Assembly: GCA_025201865.1 (NCBI GenBank)
Contig: MU602997.1
Location: 1-27,102, forward strand
Direction: 5' to 3'
From: Ramicandelaber brevisporus
Taxonomy: Eukaryota; Kickxellomycota; Ramicandelaberales; Ramicandelaberaceae
Length of the DNA stretch: 27,102 bases
Part shown: one piece after another, positions 1 through 11,053 of the stretch
Numbering within the stretch: the first letter of the stretch is position 1
Layout: each line of letters begins with the position of its first letter
Translations under genes and position numbers: made by a program
The notes under the pieces: generated by a model
Databases searched by the model: none
Told to the model about the DNA's origin: nothing
Seen by the model: only the letters and a program-made list of their open reading frames with translations

Positions 1-700
1 ACAAAAAAGGGGGGAAGGACAGAAGCGTCAAATCGGATCTAGGGTTCCGTGAACTCGGGTCGCTTCCCTCTTTTTTTTTTTAAAACGCCAAAAAAAAAAA
101 CGAAGGAAAGAATATAGGCGAGATTAACAACTCCTGATTGCACGTCGCTTCATCATTTTGAAGGAGGTTTAACCGAGCTTTTGTTTGCATCTACAGCATA
201 GTACTACCACTTTGGATGGTTACACCTTTGCCTCTCTCTCTCTCTTTCTTTCTTTCCTTTTTGCTGTTGCGTTGTCTTCTATTCCCTAATTCATCTCACT
301 CTTGTACTTTCTTCCATTTTTTATCTTTATATTTCCATTTTGCGTACTCTTTGTCATTGTCATCGTTGTTGTTATCTTTTTGTTCGTGCGTTATTTTCTT
401 TTCTCTTTTCTCTCATTCATCTTCTCTCTTGTTCATTTTGCGTGTTGCGGGCTCCACGTTTATCTTCGTTTCTTCTCTTCCTCGGTTTGTCTTTGCGTCG
501 TCGTTCGCCCTTTTCCATTTCAAGTTATCATTGCCATCTCCTTCGATCTCCTTCATCATATTCTCATTTCCATTCTCATTTTTTTTCTTCCAAAGATAGA
601 CTCATCACCGTTCTCATTCCTTTTTTTATTATTTATTATCGTGTATTTGTGTTCTTCACCATCCTCTCCATCTTCTTCATCGTCTTATCTCTGCATCTTC
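1..700 (+). promoter_or_regulatory. CT-rich upstream region / leader of the TEA-domain gene
   Basis: No gene is visible here. From about 225 to 690 the plus strand is almost pure pyrimidine with scattered G and A, typical of CT-rich fungal promoters and leaders. Translated, it gives only low-complexity Phe/Leu/Ser runs. The single ATG before 701 is at 216; it opens a 127-codon out-of-frame reading frame that closes at 599, so it could act as an upstream ORF if transcription starts before it. A T-run and an A-run flank position 85. The frame leading into the TEA gene is open from 302, but that codon is TTG, not ATG. Confidence 0.5.
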
Positions 701-3574
701 ATGCAACAGCAACAGCAGCAGCCTGGCATGATCCAGCGCATTCGGTCGCTGCTTAGTGATAAGGCCGCTGCTGATTACGACAAGGCCGAGAAAGATGGCC
801 TCCTCAATCCACCCACATCTTCTTCTTCTTCTTCTTCTTCTTCTTCCACATCTTCATCCTCGACTCTCATTTCCAGCAACGAAGAAGTCTGGTCTGATGA
901 CGTCGAGGTTGCCTTCTTGGAAGCCGTTGAAGCACTCCACCGCGTTGGCCGTCGCAAGTACAGTGTGAATGGCAAGCTTCGTGGTCGAAATGAAATGATT
1001 TCGCGATACATTTTCCAGCGCACACGCAAGTTGCGGACGCGGAAACAAGTGAGTTCGCACATCCAAGTGTGGAAGCACAGCAAGCGGCCACCATGCAATC
1101 GCAAGATGGATCAGAGGAAGTTTGAGTACTACATTCGATTGCTGAATGACTCGCCAACAATGTCGCCGAGTAGTGTAGTGGCCGGCGTTGGTTCTACAGA
1201 AGACACTGGCGCCAGTGCAGATTGCGACGATGGGGAAGAGGCGGCACCAAGTATTACAGCTATGCTGAACAAGAAGGTGCCAAGTCGCACAGCAACCAAT
1301 GTCAACACCAGCGGTGGCAGTAATGACGAGTCCAGGTTTCGCTCATTTAATTCTGGACTCAATGGTCTTGGACTCGGCGGTCTGGCACTGTCTCTATCAT
1401 CGGCTAACCTGCTGTCACCCACACAGTCTGACTTCAGTTTCTCCAACGCTGGCGATTTGCTTGCTGATTTACCACCACTCGATTCCGATATATTTGATCT
1501 CTTTGCGTTATCATTAACACCCTCAGCTTCCACTGCGTCAACATCCACCGTCCCATCCACATCCACATCTACATCTACAAGCAGCGCTTCCAACCCACCG
1601 ATACCTTTATCTTCATCTTCATCGTCATCAATTCTTTACCCATCTCGTTCTCTTCGTGGTCTCTCAACGCCATCATCAGCTTGTTCAGCGTCTTTTTCTC
1701 CAGTTTCTCTCACATCCTCATCTTCATCCTCTTCATCTTCATTCTCAGCGTCATCCTCATTAGCAGCAGCAGGTTCTGGTTCATCTGTTCGTTTCCATCC
1801 CTATCGTATTCCGGCTGGCCCTGTCCATAGCCTATCCTCAACCTTTGGACCAGTTCCATTTCGCAACAACAGCATCTTTGGCATCAGCGGCGCTTCTAAT
1901 GCCGGTGCCTTTTCGTCCCTGTTGGCTGGCACTCCATTATCGCCAATTGGAGCATCGTCATTATCCATGGATTCGTCATCTACCCCAGCCAAGAAACGCA
2001 TGTCGACAGCATTGCCCCCGATGCTGACACCATCGTTTAGCCAATCGTTCTCATTTATGGACAGCTTTGGTGGTGCACCGAATCCTTTCATGTCACCACT
2101 TGGCGGCATTACACCGCTGTCAACTCTGCAGCCATCGCTCTCTATCCCGTCAACGGCATCATCGCTGCAGTTTAATGGATTCGATTTACCATGGCTACAG
2201 ACTCCAATTCAGCCCCATCTTATGCTTCAACAGCACCAGTCACAGCAACAATCGCAGCATCAATCGCAGCAACAATCACAGCAACAGCAGCCAATGTCAG
2301 GGGCTGTTCCATTATCTGCGCCGCCATGCTCAACCGGATCTGGCATATTTGATCTTCAGTTGCAAAAGTCATTGGAGTCGACTGCGTTCACACCAGGTAT
2401 TCCGGAATTGATGCAGCTCAGCCATCCACTGCCGATTTCACCACGCACAGCCGCAACAGCCGCAACAGCCACTGCCAGCACTGGCGCAAGTTTACAACTC
2501 AAACATCAGAAACAGCAGCAACAGCAGCAATCTCATCCATCGATGGCCGCTGATCCGGATAATTTGCTATTTGATGGTCTGGATATGCCATTCAATCCAT
2601 CAACAGCAATTGTAACAGCAGCAGCGGGAGCGGCGGCTGATGATGGTCAGCCTGTGCTGCTTTGGCCACATCGATACGAGCTCTATCTCAATGTCAAGCA
2701 TCAGGCTGATTCGAGCAACGCTAAGCCTGGTTCCATGTCACCTCAGCATCAGCAACACCAGCAACAACCACAGCAACCGCATCGGCAGACTCTGGCATCA
2801 ATGGCTCCGATTAGTGCACCAGACTACCCAGTTGTTTCCACTAAGCTCCATTCAGCCACCTCAGCTTCAAGCAAATACGGTCATTTCACAGACATTAACT
2901 TGCGCTTAGGTAAACCACCGATGGTTATCATGGATATTAATGTTGATCGCGGTCTCATCGCCAATCTTTGCAATTCATCAGCTGCGACTGCATCACTGGG
3001 TAACGGCAACAATGTATCTCTCGACAATGTGTGTGTGGTTGAGTCTGATGATGAGCAGTTGGTGGTTCGTGTCACTACTTGTGCATTTGTGTCTGGCAGA
3101 CAAGTCTATCGCACATTGCACAGCAAGCCATCCTACAAAGTCAATGATGCTCCATACTATTATTTCGATGTGCATTCTGGATTCATCACTGCATTCTTCA
3201 ACAATATCTGCTCTTCTGCATTGTCTCAATCAGCATCGCAGCAACAACAACAGTCAGCATGTGATATTAGCGATGACGACGCCAAACTCCAGCACTTGGA
3301 GAATGTACTGCATTCGTTATCACTTGTTCAAATATTCCGAGATGCCAGGACAAACAAACTGTTGCTGCAGGTCAATATGGTTCTTGGACTTGGTGATGGA
3401 ACAATCACTCCAACCTGGGTTGTTCATCCAAGTAAACCATCAAAGGAACAGCATCACACTACTGTTGAAGCTCCTATAACAGCGGACGCTGATATTGATG
3501 ATGATATTGAAGAATGCTTGGTTGTTTTAGATGAAGGCATTTCAATGGACATCGACTGTATTACAACAATATAA
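701..3574 (+). CDS. TEA/ATTS-domain transcription factor with TEAD-like C-terminal domain
   Basis: This 957-residue protein is a DNA-binding regulator of the TEAD/Scalloped/AbaA/Tec1 family. The TEA domain spans about residues 64-126: it begins at the family Trp (codon at 890), includes [16 protein letters not shown], and ends in [10 protein letters not shown], the recognition-helix signature. It is preceded by a Ser run encoded by a TTC repeat. The middle is long and disordered (Ser, Gln, Ala runs). The C-terminal third, from about 2660, contains segments matching the order of the animal TEAD YAP-binding domain: [11 protein letters not shown], then [19 protein letters not shown], then [20 protein letters not shown]. 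The start is the first in-frame ATG at 701; a second at 728 is possible. Fungal relatives control development and filamentation, so a nuclear developmental role is inferred. No intron is needed. TEA identity is secure; the C-terminal homology is my alignment by eye. Confidence 0.93.
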   Translation: MQQQQQQPGMIQRIRSLLSDKAAADYDKAEKDGLLNPPTSSSSSSSSSSTSSSSTLISSNEEVWSDDVEVAFLEAVEALHRVGRRKYSVNGKLRGRNEMISRYIFQRTRKLRTRKQVSSHIQVWKHSKRPPCNRKMDQRKFEYYIRLLNDSPTMSPSSVVAGVGSTEDTGASADCDDGEEAAPSITAMLNKKVPSRTATNVNTSGGSNDESRFRSFNSGLNGLGLGGLALSLSSANLLSPTQSDFSFSNAGDLLADLPPLDSDIFDLFALSLTPSASTASTSTVPSTSTSTSTSSASNPPIPLSSSSSSSILYPSRSLRGLSTPSSACSASFSPVSLTSSSSSSSSSFSASSSLAAAGSGSSVRFHPYRIPAGPVHSLSSTFGPVPFRNNSIFGISGASNAGAFSSLLAGTPLSPIGASSLSMDSSSTPAKKRMSTALPPMLTPSFSQSFSFMDSFGGAPNPFMSPLGGITPLSTLQPSLSIPSTASSLQFNGFDLPWLQTPIQPHLMLQQHQSQQQSQHQSQQQSQQQQPMSGAVPLSAPPCSTGSGIFDLQLQKSLESTAFTPGIPELMQLSHPLPISPRTAATAATATASTGASLQLKHQKQQQQQQSHPSMAADPDNLLFDGLDMPFNPSTAIVTAAAGAAADDGQPVLLWPHRYELYLNVKHQADSSNAKPGSMSPQHQQHQQQPQQPHRQTLASMAPISAPDYPVVSTKLHSATSASSKYGHFTDINLRLGKPPMVIMDINVDRGLIANLCNSSAATASLGNGNNVSLDNVCVVESDDEQLVVRVTTCAFVSGRQVYRTLHSKPSYKVNDAPYYYFDVHSGFITAFFNNICSSALSQSASQQQQQSACDISDDDAKLQHLENVLHSLSLVQIFRDARTNKLLLQVNMVLGLGDGTITPTWVVHPSKPSKEQHHTTVEAPITADADIDDDIEECLVVLDEGISMDIDCITTI
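818..846 (+). repeat. (TCT)n coding microsatellite (poly-Ser)
   Basis: About nine to ten TCT/TTC units encode a Ser run just before the TEA domain. Slippage here changes linker length without breaking the frame when whole codons are gained or lost. Confidence 0.85.
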
Positions 3575-4279
3575 TTAGTACTTTTCAGTTTAGTTTTCTT
3601 CTTCTCTTTCCCTCTTCCTCATTATTCTTCCTCTGTTATAATAGCACTGATAGATTTTATTGTTACTCTTCTTCTTCCTATTCTTCTCTTCTTTTTATTT
3701 ACTTTCTTCTTTTTATTTACTTTCTTCTTGTCATCCTTTTCATTGTTTATGTATTCAAATACTCTTCTTCTTCTCTCTGTCTCGGTCTCTCGTATCGTGT
3801 TCTCACACATACATACACAGAAACGACACTTGGAGTGTAAGCAATCTGAGTCGTTGCCTCTCGTGTATCTGTGTGCATAAACAATTGTTTTTTTTTTCCT
3901 TCTTTCTCTGTCGAAATCAAACATAAACAGCAACTGAACGAACGAACAGCAACCACAGCAGAACCAGCACCAGCAGCCAAACCTGTAGTTGCATATACCA
4001 ACTGCCACTGCCGCTGCTCTTCTCTCATCAAGCCGAGCACCTTGTCTTTTCGAAGCACTGCTCCTTTTTTCAAACCTAAACAGTTCAATAGCTGTGCAGG
4101 CTCGCTCTGTCTGCTTTTGGTTCCTGACAGAACCCCTCACTATTTTGCAAGTTTGTTTCCAACATCACAACAACAGTACCAGCAACCAGCAACCAGCTTC
4201 ATAACAACAGCAGCTATCACAGCAGCTGACGATAATAGGAGAGCGACTGGACGAGCCGGCCAAGCGAGGGTAGACAGCC
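3575..4279 (+). other. Intergenic: TEA gene 3' region and CLASP 5' leader
   Basis: No gene is supported. From 3596 to 3780 the sequence is T/CT-rich, like the upstream region of the first gene. From about 3930 to 4230 it changes to CAG/CAACAG/ACCAGCA-rich sequence, which also occurs just upstream of the actin coding region and looks like 5' UTR composition in this genome. Open frames on both strands here are low-complexity and start with non-family sequence. Confidence 0.5.
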
Positions 4280-7200
4280 ATGGATCAAGATCTCGTTGAT
4301 CTGCGTGACCAAGGTATGTACACAGCTCGGACCAACTTGTCAGCCTCAGTTCGACTTGATATCCGACAATACCAGCAGGCACCGTACAATCTGACCATTA
4401 ACTGATTAGCTGAATGAATGACTAGCTGACTGACTGACTGACAACTCCCACGCTCACATGATTCGCTTCCTCTTTCTCTCTCTGACAACGTTGCTATTTG
4501 TTTGTATATTGATTTGTTTGTTTACAGATAACAATGTGCGCATCAATGCACTACTGTCACTTCGTCAGCGGATGGCGGCTGATAACGAGACATTTCTGCC
4601 AGCAACCTTTTTGGAGCCACTGATGCCATTGATGAACAAGTGCATCTCTTCATCACACACTGCACTCTCTTCAACTGCGCTGGATACTCTGCCGAGTCTA
4701 TTTGAAGTGCTGAGTTCCAAACAGCCCAGTATGTACAGAAATGTGATGGTGCAGCTATTACCTCCGATTATCGACCGACTGGGTGACTTGAAGCCACTTG
4801 TGCGCCAGAAAGCTATTGACACATTAATACTATTATGGAAAGAAGCTTATAATGCATCATCCCCGTCCTCATCGTCAATGAGCAGTAATCAGAGCATGTT
4901 GTCGCCAGCAGCATCAGTGGTACAGATGTTCGAGCGTGAAATTAGATTAAAGGCATTTCAGCATCGATCACCGCGAGTTAGAGAGGGATCGATTGAATGG
5001 CTATACATGTGCTCGGTTGGAGACAAGCGCTTGACTGGATTCTTACTGAGACCTTATATACCCGTGCTTGTTCGATGCTTAGATGACAGTGCAGAAGCCG
5101 CCAGAGCAGCAGCTCGCAATACACTAATCAACATAGTTAAGACTATTCCAGTCCGTGCAGCTATGGATGTTATCGAAGAAGTTAGAAGCTCTTCAAACAG
5201 AGGAAACTTATTTGCAGAAGAATTGACTTCGATTGTTGGAGAACGTTCGGGCGGTGGAACCATCTCTTATTCAAACAACACTGAGCTAGTCTCTGCTGCT
5301 TCTGCTGCTTCTACCGGTGGCAGTGCTGCTGTAGGTGGATCTGCTCCAGCTTCATTTGCAGGTGGATCACTTAGAGGAATGAGAAGCAACGACAACCTAT
5401 TGGCTACAACTTCAAACTCTGCTTCAGTTGGTGTTGGTGTGATTGGAGGAAATGTTAGTGGATTGCGTCCTCCTTTGCCGCCATTTGCTGGCGGAATTGC
5501 ACGTCCAGGCTCTTCTCTGGGTCAACGACCAGGTTCTTCCCTCGGCCAACATCGTCCTGGTTCATCAATGGGTCATCATAATGCAAACAATAGCAATGCA
5601 GCAGCAGCATCTGCAGCAGCAAACCAGAGCAATAGTAGTCGCTTGCCCATGAGACGTCCATTGCCAGTTGGCTCTTCTTCTTCCTCCTCAAATTCTGCAG
5701 ATTCAATGGTTAAACAGCGTGCAATGACACCGCAGTTGCAGCAGCAGCAGCTTTCAGCAAGCTCTGAACAAGCCAGTCTGCATGTATCAACTGAATCACT
5801 GCCTCCAATGGCATTTAGCACTCCGGAGGTTAAAGTGACCAATGTTTTATCGGCAAAATCGATTGAGCAGGAATTCACATCAGCTGCACAGGCATTTGTT
5901 GGCAAGGAGGATGAATCCAACTGGACAGAGCGAGAACGCTTCATCACTAAACTGCGTGAAATCATTAGAGGAAATGCTGGAACTGAACACACCTCCATCT
6001 TGGTTAACTTAGTCAAAAGTCACATGGAGAGTATTTTGAAAGCACTGAATACGCTGCGAACGACAATGGCAATGCAGACTCTGTATTTGATTTCGGATTT
6101 ATTTGTTGTTGCTAGAAATAAAGCAGATGTACTGCAGGAGACTATTATTAGCAGCCTATTGGGTATATGCGCAGGCACAAAGAAGATTGTTATTCAAGCA
6201 GCCATCCCAACCGCAGTTACAGTGGCCAAGTGTGGATTGTACCATTCTAAAATAGGCGAGATCTTACTGAAAGAATCTGGCGAGAAGATGCCTTCGTTGA
6301 AGCAGGCCATTCTAGCTATAATCAAAGGAGTGTTGCAAGTGCATTTGTTTGATCCTGTTGATAACTTTAATGATTTGGAAGTGTTCAATAAAATACTGAT
6401 AAAGTTATTGGTGGATGCATCGCCGGTTGTACGCGAACCGAGCAGAGAAGTTTATTGGATTATCAAGCACTTGTATCCAAATATTGCTGATAACTTACTT
6501 GGTAAATTGGATGCAAGTGTTCAGAAGCAAATTAATAAGGATCAGCAGAAATACGCCGCACTGAAAAACACTCTCAATCCAACTGTGCCTGTTCATTCAA
6601 ACTCTTCATCTGGATCAGTTAATGCACGCTCAGCCTCTGGATTATTGTCGCCTGGTCCAACTCGTCAACCCAGCGGTCCATTATCTCCACAGATGAACGC
6701 AGCAAACTTCCGTCGTCCTCAGTCTGCAATGGCTAATGTGTCACCTGCTGGAAGCCGTCGCTATCAATCTAACGACAGTGATCAGCAGCACCAGCTCCAG
6801 CATAGAGCTGAGATTGGAACTGGAATTAGACGTGCTTCAATCACTCGTTCTCAGCAGCTGCCTGGCGGCTACGGCGGCTCACCAGGTGGTGGTGGCGGTG
6901 GTGGTAGTGGTTCACCTGCTGCAAAGAGTCGAGATGCAATGTTATTGTCATCGCCATCGCATATTATCCGTCAAACACCGCGCCTTGGAAGTAACGGCAC
7001 CGGCCAATATCACGCTGGAACCCCACAGTCACTAATGCGTACATCGCCTCCACATGGATTCCTTGCACCAACGCCGGCTGACAATCGTCGCAGATCATCT
7101 CCTGCTCATCACAATATATCAGAGGCAATGATTGGAGACGAGAGTCCACTTGCACCCCCAATGCCTGCATTCAGACTGCATGCTCAATCCAGTCAGCTGA

Positions 7201-9458
7201 AGCAGCAGCAGCAACAGCAGCATCAACAGCCCGGTTCTCCACAGGCACCTAGATCCCCGTCTGGGCTGCGATCTCCATCGTCGCTTGGTGCACATCGTGT
7301 TCAGAGACCCGCAACCTCCCTGGGAATGTCATCCAATCCAACTCCTCGTCTGAATCGATTTGGCGGTCCAGTATCCACATCTACATCCACATCAACTGCC
7401 ACATCAACAGCATCGTCGAGCCAAGCTCCAACCACCGCAGCTCGTCCTCGTGTTCTTCGCCAGACTCCATCTCGTCTTGGATTGAATCAGCCAGTTCCGC
7501 CACCATCTTCATCCACTCTGTCATCTCGCTTGCACTATCAATCACAGCAACAGCAGTCATCTCAGCGTGCTGAAGCTACTCCAATGAGATCACAGTTACA
7601 CCACCAGCAGCAGCAGCAGCAACTCCATCAATCTGTGAGCAGAGGCGGCGGCGGCAGTGGTGGTGGTTTATTGTTCAACACTAATGTGCCTGGTTCTACA
7701 ATGAGATCTGGATTATCTGCGATGGCTGAGTCGTCAATCAACACCCCAAGAGTTGCACAGTATGCTACCGCCAGTGTTGGTCGGCCAGGCGCAGTTACTC
7801 CAACTCAGAGCGAGCCCTCAATTATAGCCATCCCATCAACACCGGACAACTCTTCAGCAGCAGCACTTACAGCCGGAAGAAAGAAGCCGTTAATGCACAC
7901 ACCAAGCGTGGCAATGTCAGACCAAAAGAGAGTTAAATCGACTGTCAATCAAAAGGTTGAAGTGGAGTTTGGCGAATTGATTGATTTGGACTCTGTTGAA
8001 TTTGTATCGGGTGACGAGGAAATGGACTTTGAGATTGACGATGATGACATTGATCGGAATAGTAATTCATTCTATAATGGCGGTGGAAGCAGTAGATTAA
8101 GCAGCAGCTTCTCTACGATTGCAGATCAAAGCATGATTAATAGTAGTTTGGCTGAAACCCCAATGATTATGAAGGCTGGCAATCAAGCTGGTTTAGTAAC
8201 CTCTCGCCTTCACGTTCCACCTCCACCGTCCCTCTCACTGTCTCATTTGAATCCGGCTTCAAACACTGGTCGCCGAATCAGTTCAGTTGGCAGCAACTCT
8301 GGCAGCATTCGTCGTCCATCATCCCCAGCATCTCGTCGTATTTCAGTCTCATTTGCTCCAGGCAGCGGTAGCTCCGCAGCTTCCCCTCAATTCACTGGTT
8401 TGACTGCACCTCGTCGCAGCATTGGCGGCACTGATTCAAAAGTTGACTCTCTGTCTCCAAAGAGCCCTCAGTCTCCCGCACTCTCTGCCACGAAGGATCT
8501 TGTTGACGATTCTCAGCTTCCATCTCAGACTCCTGGCCGTGACACTCTGCTCTCTGTCAACCCTGCCTCCCTCGCCACTCCAGACATGCTCTCCCGTGGT
8601 GTATTTGCTCTTCCGCAGTACAATGTCAACAATGCAACTCCAACCTCAGCCATCTTGCCATCCGGTGATGCCACCGCTGACAACTTTGCAGCCATGTCCC
8701 TTGGCAACCAGAATTCCGAAGGACCTGCTCATTTTGGCCCAATGATGACAATGCTCAAGACTCGTCGCCACCAGATCCAGCTCAATGCTCAGGCTTCGCC
8801 ACTCCCAGCCGCCACTCCAGACCGCAACAACAAGCTTGGCGAATACGTTGGTCGATTCGAACGATTTGTGATTCGCCAGCGTCGTCAACTCCATCATGCT
8901 CTCAATAGTAATGCCGCCGATAACAGCGAGAATGTGGAGACTGAACTGGATACATTTAACGAAGAGGAGGACATCAAAGACTGTATCCGCAAGCTGCTGC
9001 GCGCTAGCCGTGATATATCGCCTGCCAACCCGTCTGCTCACACCACTTGGGGCAGCACTGGCGCTGACAAGTACGCTGGCATGCTCTCAAGAGTCGTCCA
9101 TGCCTCTGTCGAGTTCCTATCTCTTGGCTCGATGGCTGCTTCAGCTGCCCACAAAGATGGATCATCATCATCGGCATCATCATCATCAGCCAAATCTAAA
9201 GCGACTGCTCTCCAGAATCCAGTTTTGCGCGAATCGTGCACGCAGCTGCTCAAGAGTTTGCTCGAGAATCAGACTCCATTCTGGACACCTGAACTGGCGC
9301 TGTTGGTTCTGCCTCGCTTGGTTGCCGGCAAACTTGATCAGTGGAGCGAAGTCAGCGGCAAGTCCGATGAAGCACTCAAGATGTACGTTGCCATGCTACC
9401 TCCTGCAGTTGCCCTCGAGCCGATTCTGGCTCTCATTGAGCACGAGCATTCCAGTGTT

Positions 9459-9493
<35 letters not shown>

Positions 9494-9860
9494 TAATCAA
9501 GATTCCGATGCATTTGGCTCAGTGTTTGAAGGATTTGACACCGATCTCCAGTCACAAGGTGCGTACTTGGCCGCTGGTTTCGACTTGCTACGCTTCCTTC
9601 TGCCGCGTTTGGATTGGTCATCCGAGGTTTCGTCCACAGTTGTGCCACGAACAATGTCAGCTACAGTCAGCAACGTTAACCACAGAGTCACCAGTGTTCG
9701 CATGGCAGTGGTTCACTTCCTCGGTGCATTGATGAACATTTCTGCAAAACAAGCGCCATCTGCTACGGATGGCAAGGAAGTTATGGAGCAAGTTATGAGC
9801 AAGTTGACGCAGCCACAGCGCAACCTTGTCCAACTGTACACCAAGAATACCGCCAGTTAA
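4280..9860 (+). CDS. CLASP-family microtubule-associated protein (Stu1/Cls1/Peg1 type)
   Basis: CLASPs bind the microtubule lattice and plus ends, suppress catastrophe, promote rescue and serve the mitotic spindle. The model joins 4280-4313 to 4528-9860 (phase 1 junction, split Asp codon), giving 1788 residues beginning MDQDLVDLRDQDNNVRINA. Residues 1 to about 250 form a TOG-like HEAT array (NNVRINALLSLRQRM, then PPIIDRLGDLKPLVRQKAI). A second TOG/CLASP_N domain covers about 458-676 (NWTERERFITKLREII). Residues about 680-1445 are a disordered basic Ser/Pro/Arg linker with poly-Gln, three RPGSS-type repeats earlier at 5502-5577, and an acidic patch near 7960-8065. The last 340 residues form the C-terminal helical domain ending TQPQRNLVQLYTKN, the place of the CLIP/kinetochore-binding domain. 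No exact SxIP was found; SRLP followed by basic residues near 5636 is a weak EB1-site candidate. An ATG at 4458 lies inside the intron and is not the start. Confidence 0.9.
4314..4527 (+). other. Spliceosomal intron, CLASP intron 1 (214 nt)
   Basis: The donor is AAG|GTATGT at 4314. The acceptor is TTGTTTGTTTACAG at 4527, preceded by a T-rich tract. Several CTGAC branch-point-like motifs lie at 4424-4441. Splicing joins a 34-nt exon to the TOG1 frame and restores a family-like N-terminus. Confidence 0.85.
5502..5577 (+). repeat. RPGSS-x-G tandem repeat within CLASP
   Basis: Three near-copies of an eight- to nine-residue unit (RPGSSLGQ, RPGSSLGQH, RPGSSMGHH) lie in the basic linker between the two TOG domains. 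Basic, Ser-rich linkers in CLASPs contact the microtubule lattice and are phosphoregulated. Whether these units do so is inference. Confidence 0.7.
9463..9492 (+). repeat. (CAG/GCA)n coding microsatellite (poly-Ala)
   Basis: About ten trinucleotide units, read as Ala codons in the CLASP frame, form a run in the C-terminal helical domain. Confidence 0.85.
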
Positions 9861-9984
9861 CATTCATCCATCCATTCATCCATCTATCCGTCTCCACATT
9901 AACATCTTTTTCTTTTCTTTTCATCGCCTTTACGCATTCGCCACAGATACTCAATTTCCGTATTAATTATTTTTTCCACAGAAA

Positions 9985-10530
9985 ATGATGCAGGCAGTCC
10001 GTCATCGCTTGCTGATCGCCTCCAGCATCGTCAACAGTAGCGGCTGCAGATGTGCCATCGCTGCAAAGAGATTGTACTCCAGCGGTGACTCTCCACGCAA
10101 AACGCGCACCGTCAACTGGGAGCCGGACTTTAACGACCCACCATCCGCGTCCCTGCACCAGCAAAAGCGGTTTGACCCAGTTCCTGAAGACGAGCTTTTG
10201 ATTATCCCACCCATTGCTCGCTTCAACGAGTCCCTCGATGTCAAGCGCGCCAGACTGCGCTATCAATGTCGGAAACGCGGTATTCTCGAGACGGAGCTGT
10301 TAATGTCGACATTTGCTGCCAAACACCTCAACAGTTTGAGCGAGCAAGAGCTGGCAGACTTTGACAAGCTTCTAGACATGCCAGATTGGGACATTTATTA
10401 CTGGGCTACTGAGAAGAAGCCAGCGCCAAAGGAGATTGATGAGTTGAGCGTATTCGAGAGAATTAAGAAACATGCAAAGAACGAAGAACGAGTAGTCATC
10501 CGAATGCCAGAACTTAAAAAACTAGATTAA
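9985..10530 (+). CDS. SDHAF2: Succinate dehydrogenase assembly factor 2 (Sdh5/Emi5)
   Basis: SDHAF2 acts in the mitochondrial matrix and promotes covalent FAD attachment to the succinate dehydrogenase flavoprotein (complex II). The 181-residue protein starts with a presequence-like stretch free of acidic residues (MMQAVRHRLLIASSIV...CRCAIAAKRLYSS). The conserved core is plain: RLRYQCRKRGILETELLMSTFA, cut here to its key pieces RKRGILE and LMSTFA, then LSEQELADFDKLL and DWDIYYWATEKKPAP, the family signature helix and loop. Either ATG at 9985 or 9988 can serve as start. It lies only 124 bp after the CLASP stop. A T-rich tract ending CCACAG at 9981, four bases before the ATG, looks like a 3' splice site, so a 5' UTR intron with its donor inside or beyond the CLASP 3' end is possible. 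Structured DNA follows the stop. Confidence 0.95.
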   Translation: MMQAVRHRLLIASSIVNSSGCRCAIAAKRLYSSGDSPRKTRTVNWEPDFNDPPSASLHQQKRFDPVPEDELLIIPPIARFNESLDVKRARLRYQCRKRGILETELLMSTFAAKHLNSLSEQELADFDKLLDMPDWDIYYWATEKKPAPKEIDELSVFERIKKHAKNEERVVIRMPELKKLD

Positions 10531-10554
10531 GCAAAGTATGTCTTTAGAATGATA

Positions 10555-10730
10555 TATACATGTATACTGTTGTAAACATCGAGCGTTATCCGCCAACGCT
10601 CGAGAGAGGGTCAGAACAAGCGACGGTTCTGTCGACTGCCGACCACCTGGCAGCCTTCACAGCTGAGTGCTCCCATTCACATATACATTCCCAGCTGTAT
10701 TGTCGGCAGTGAGGGGATGGTGAGGGAAAC
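10555..10730. other. Cluster of perfect inverted repeats; candidate structured RNA or 3' regulatory element
   Basis: Four inverted repeats follow one another after the SDHAF2 stop. They are a 12-bp palindrome TATACATGTATA (10555-10566); CGAGCGTT/AACGCTCG (10580-10587 with 10595-10602, 7-nt loop); CAGAAC/GTTCTG (10612-10617 with 10626-10631, 8-nt loop); and a nested pair, ACTGCCGAC/GTCGGCAGT (10635-10643 with 10702-10710) enclosing ACAGCTG/CAGCTGT (10659-10665 with 10692-10698). The tract is balanced in composition, unlike the low-complexity spacers elsewhere. It does not match the snRNA, SRP or tRNA motifs I know. It may be SDHAF2 3' UTR structure or an unannotated RNA. Confidence 0.45.
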
Positions 10731-10845
10731 AAGCCTAGAATAAATTCCAGACAACTTGGATGCGCACACCTGTATCGACCGATGCAAAATTCTCGCCAGT
10801 CAACATTTCACATCAATTTCATGTTTTGGCTGTTGTCTGCTGAGT

Positions 10846-10911
10846 GTTTCCCATCAGTGATTGCTCTCCAGTAATTCACTGACTGGTGTGTGTGTGTGCT
10901 GAATGGGAAAC
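10846..10911. repeat. Inverted repeat upstream of actin
   Basis: GTTTCCCAT (10846-10854) pairs with ATGGGAAAC (10903-10911). The pairing extends through CAG/CTG with one bulged A, making a 12-bp arm. Inside, CAGTGA (10855-10860) pairs with TCACTG (10876-10881), followed by a short TG repeat. A third GGGAAAC copy sits at 10724-10730. It could be a promoter-proximal hairpin or a degenerate mobile-element remnant. Confidence 0.5.
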
Positions 10912-11053
10912 TTGAAAACAGCTTGCCGAATTGATTGCGCTCATGGGAAGCAGAGTCTGGCAACTCTTTTCACTCTCATCAACTCGCGTTTCTACAGTAA
11001 CAGAAACACAGCCAGCAGCCAGCAACCAGCAACCAGCAACCACAGCTACACCC

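Noticed and set aside
302-700. 133-residue hydrophobic N-terminal extension of the TEA factor
   Set aside because: It begins at TTG, has no ATG, and is the translation of a CT-rich leader. The first in-frame ATG is 701.
8896-9732. 278-codon plus-strand frame overlapping the CLASP C-terminus
   Set aside because: It is a shadow frame. The CLASP frame carries the conserved C-terminal domain there.
10635-10740. Possible U1, H/ACA or other known small RNA (ACCTGGCAG at 10645 is shared with U1; AGAATA resembles an H box)
   Set aside because: The surrounding sequence does not fit U1, and no second hairpin plus ACA box in the right places could be seen. It was kept only as an unassigned structured region.
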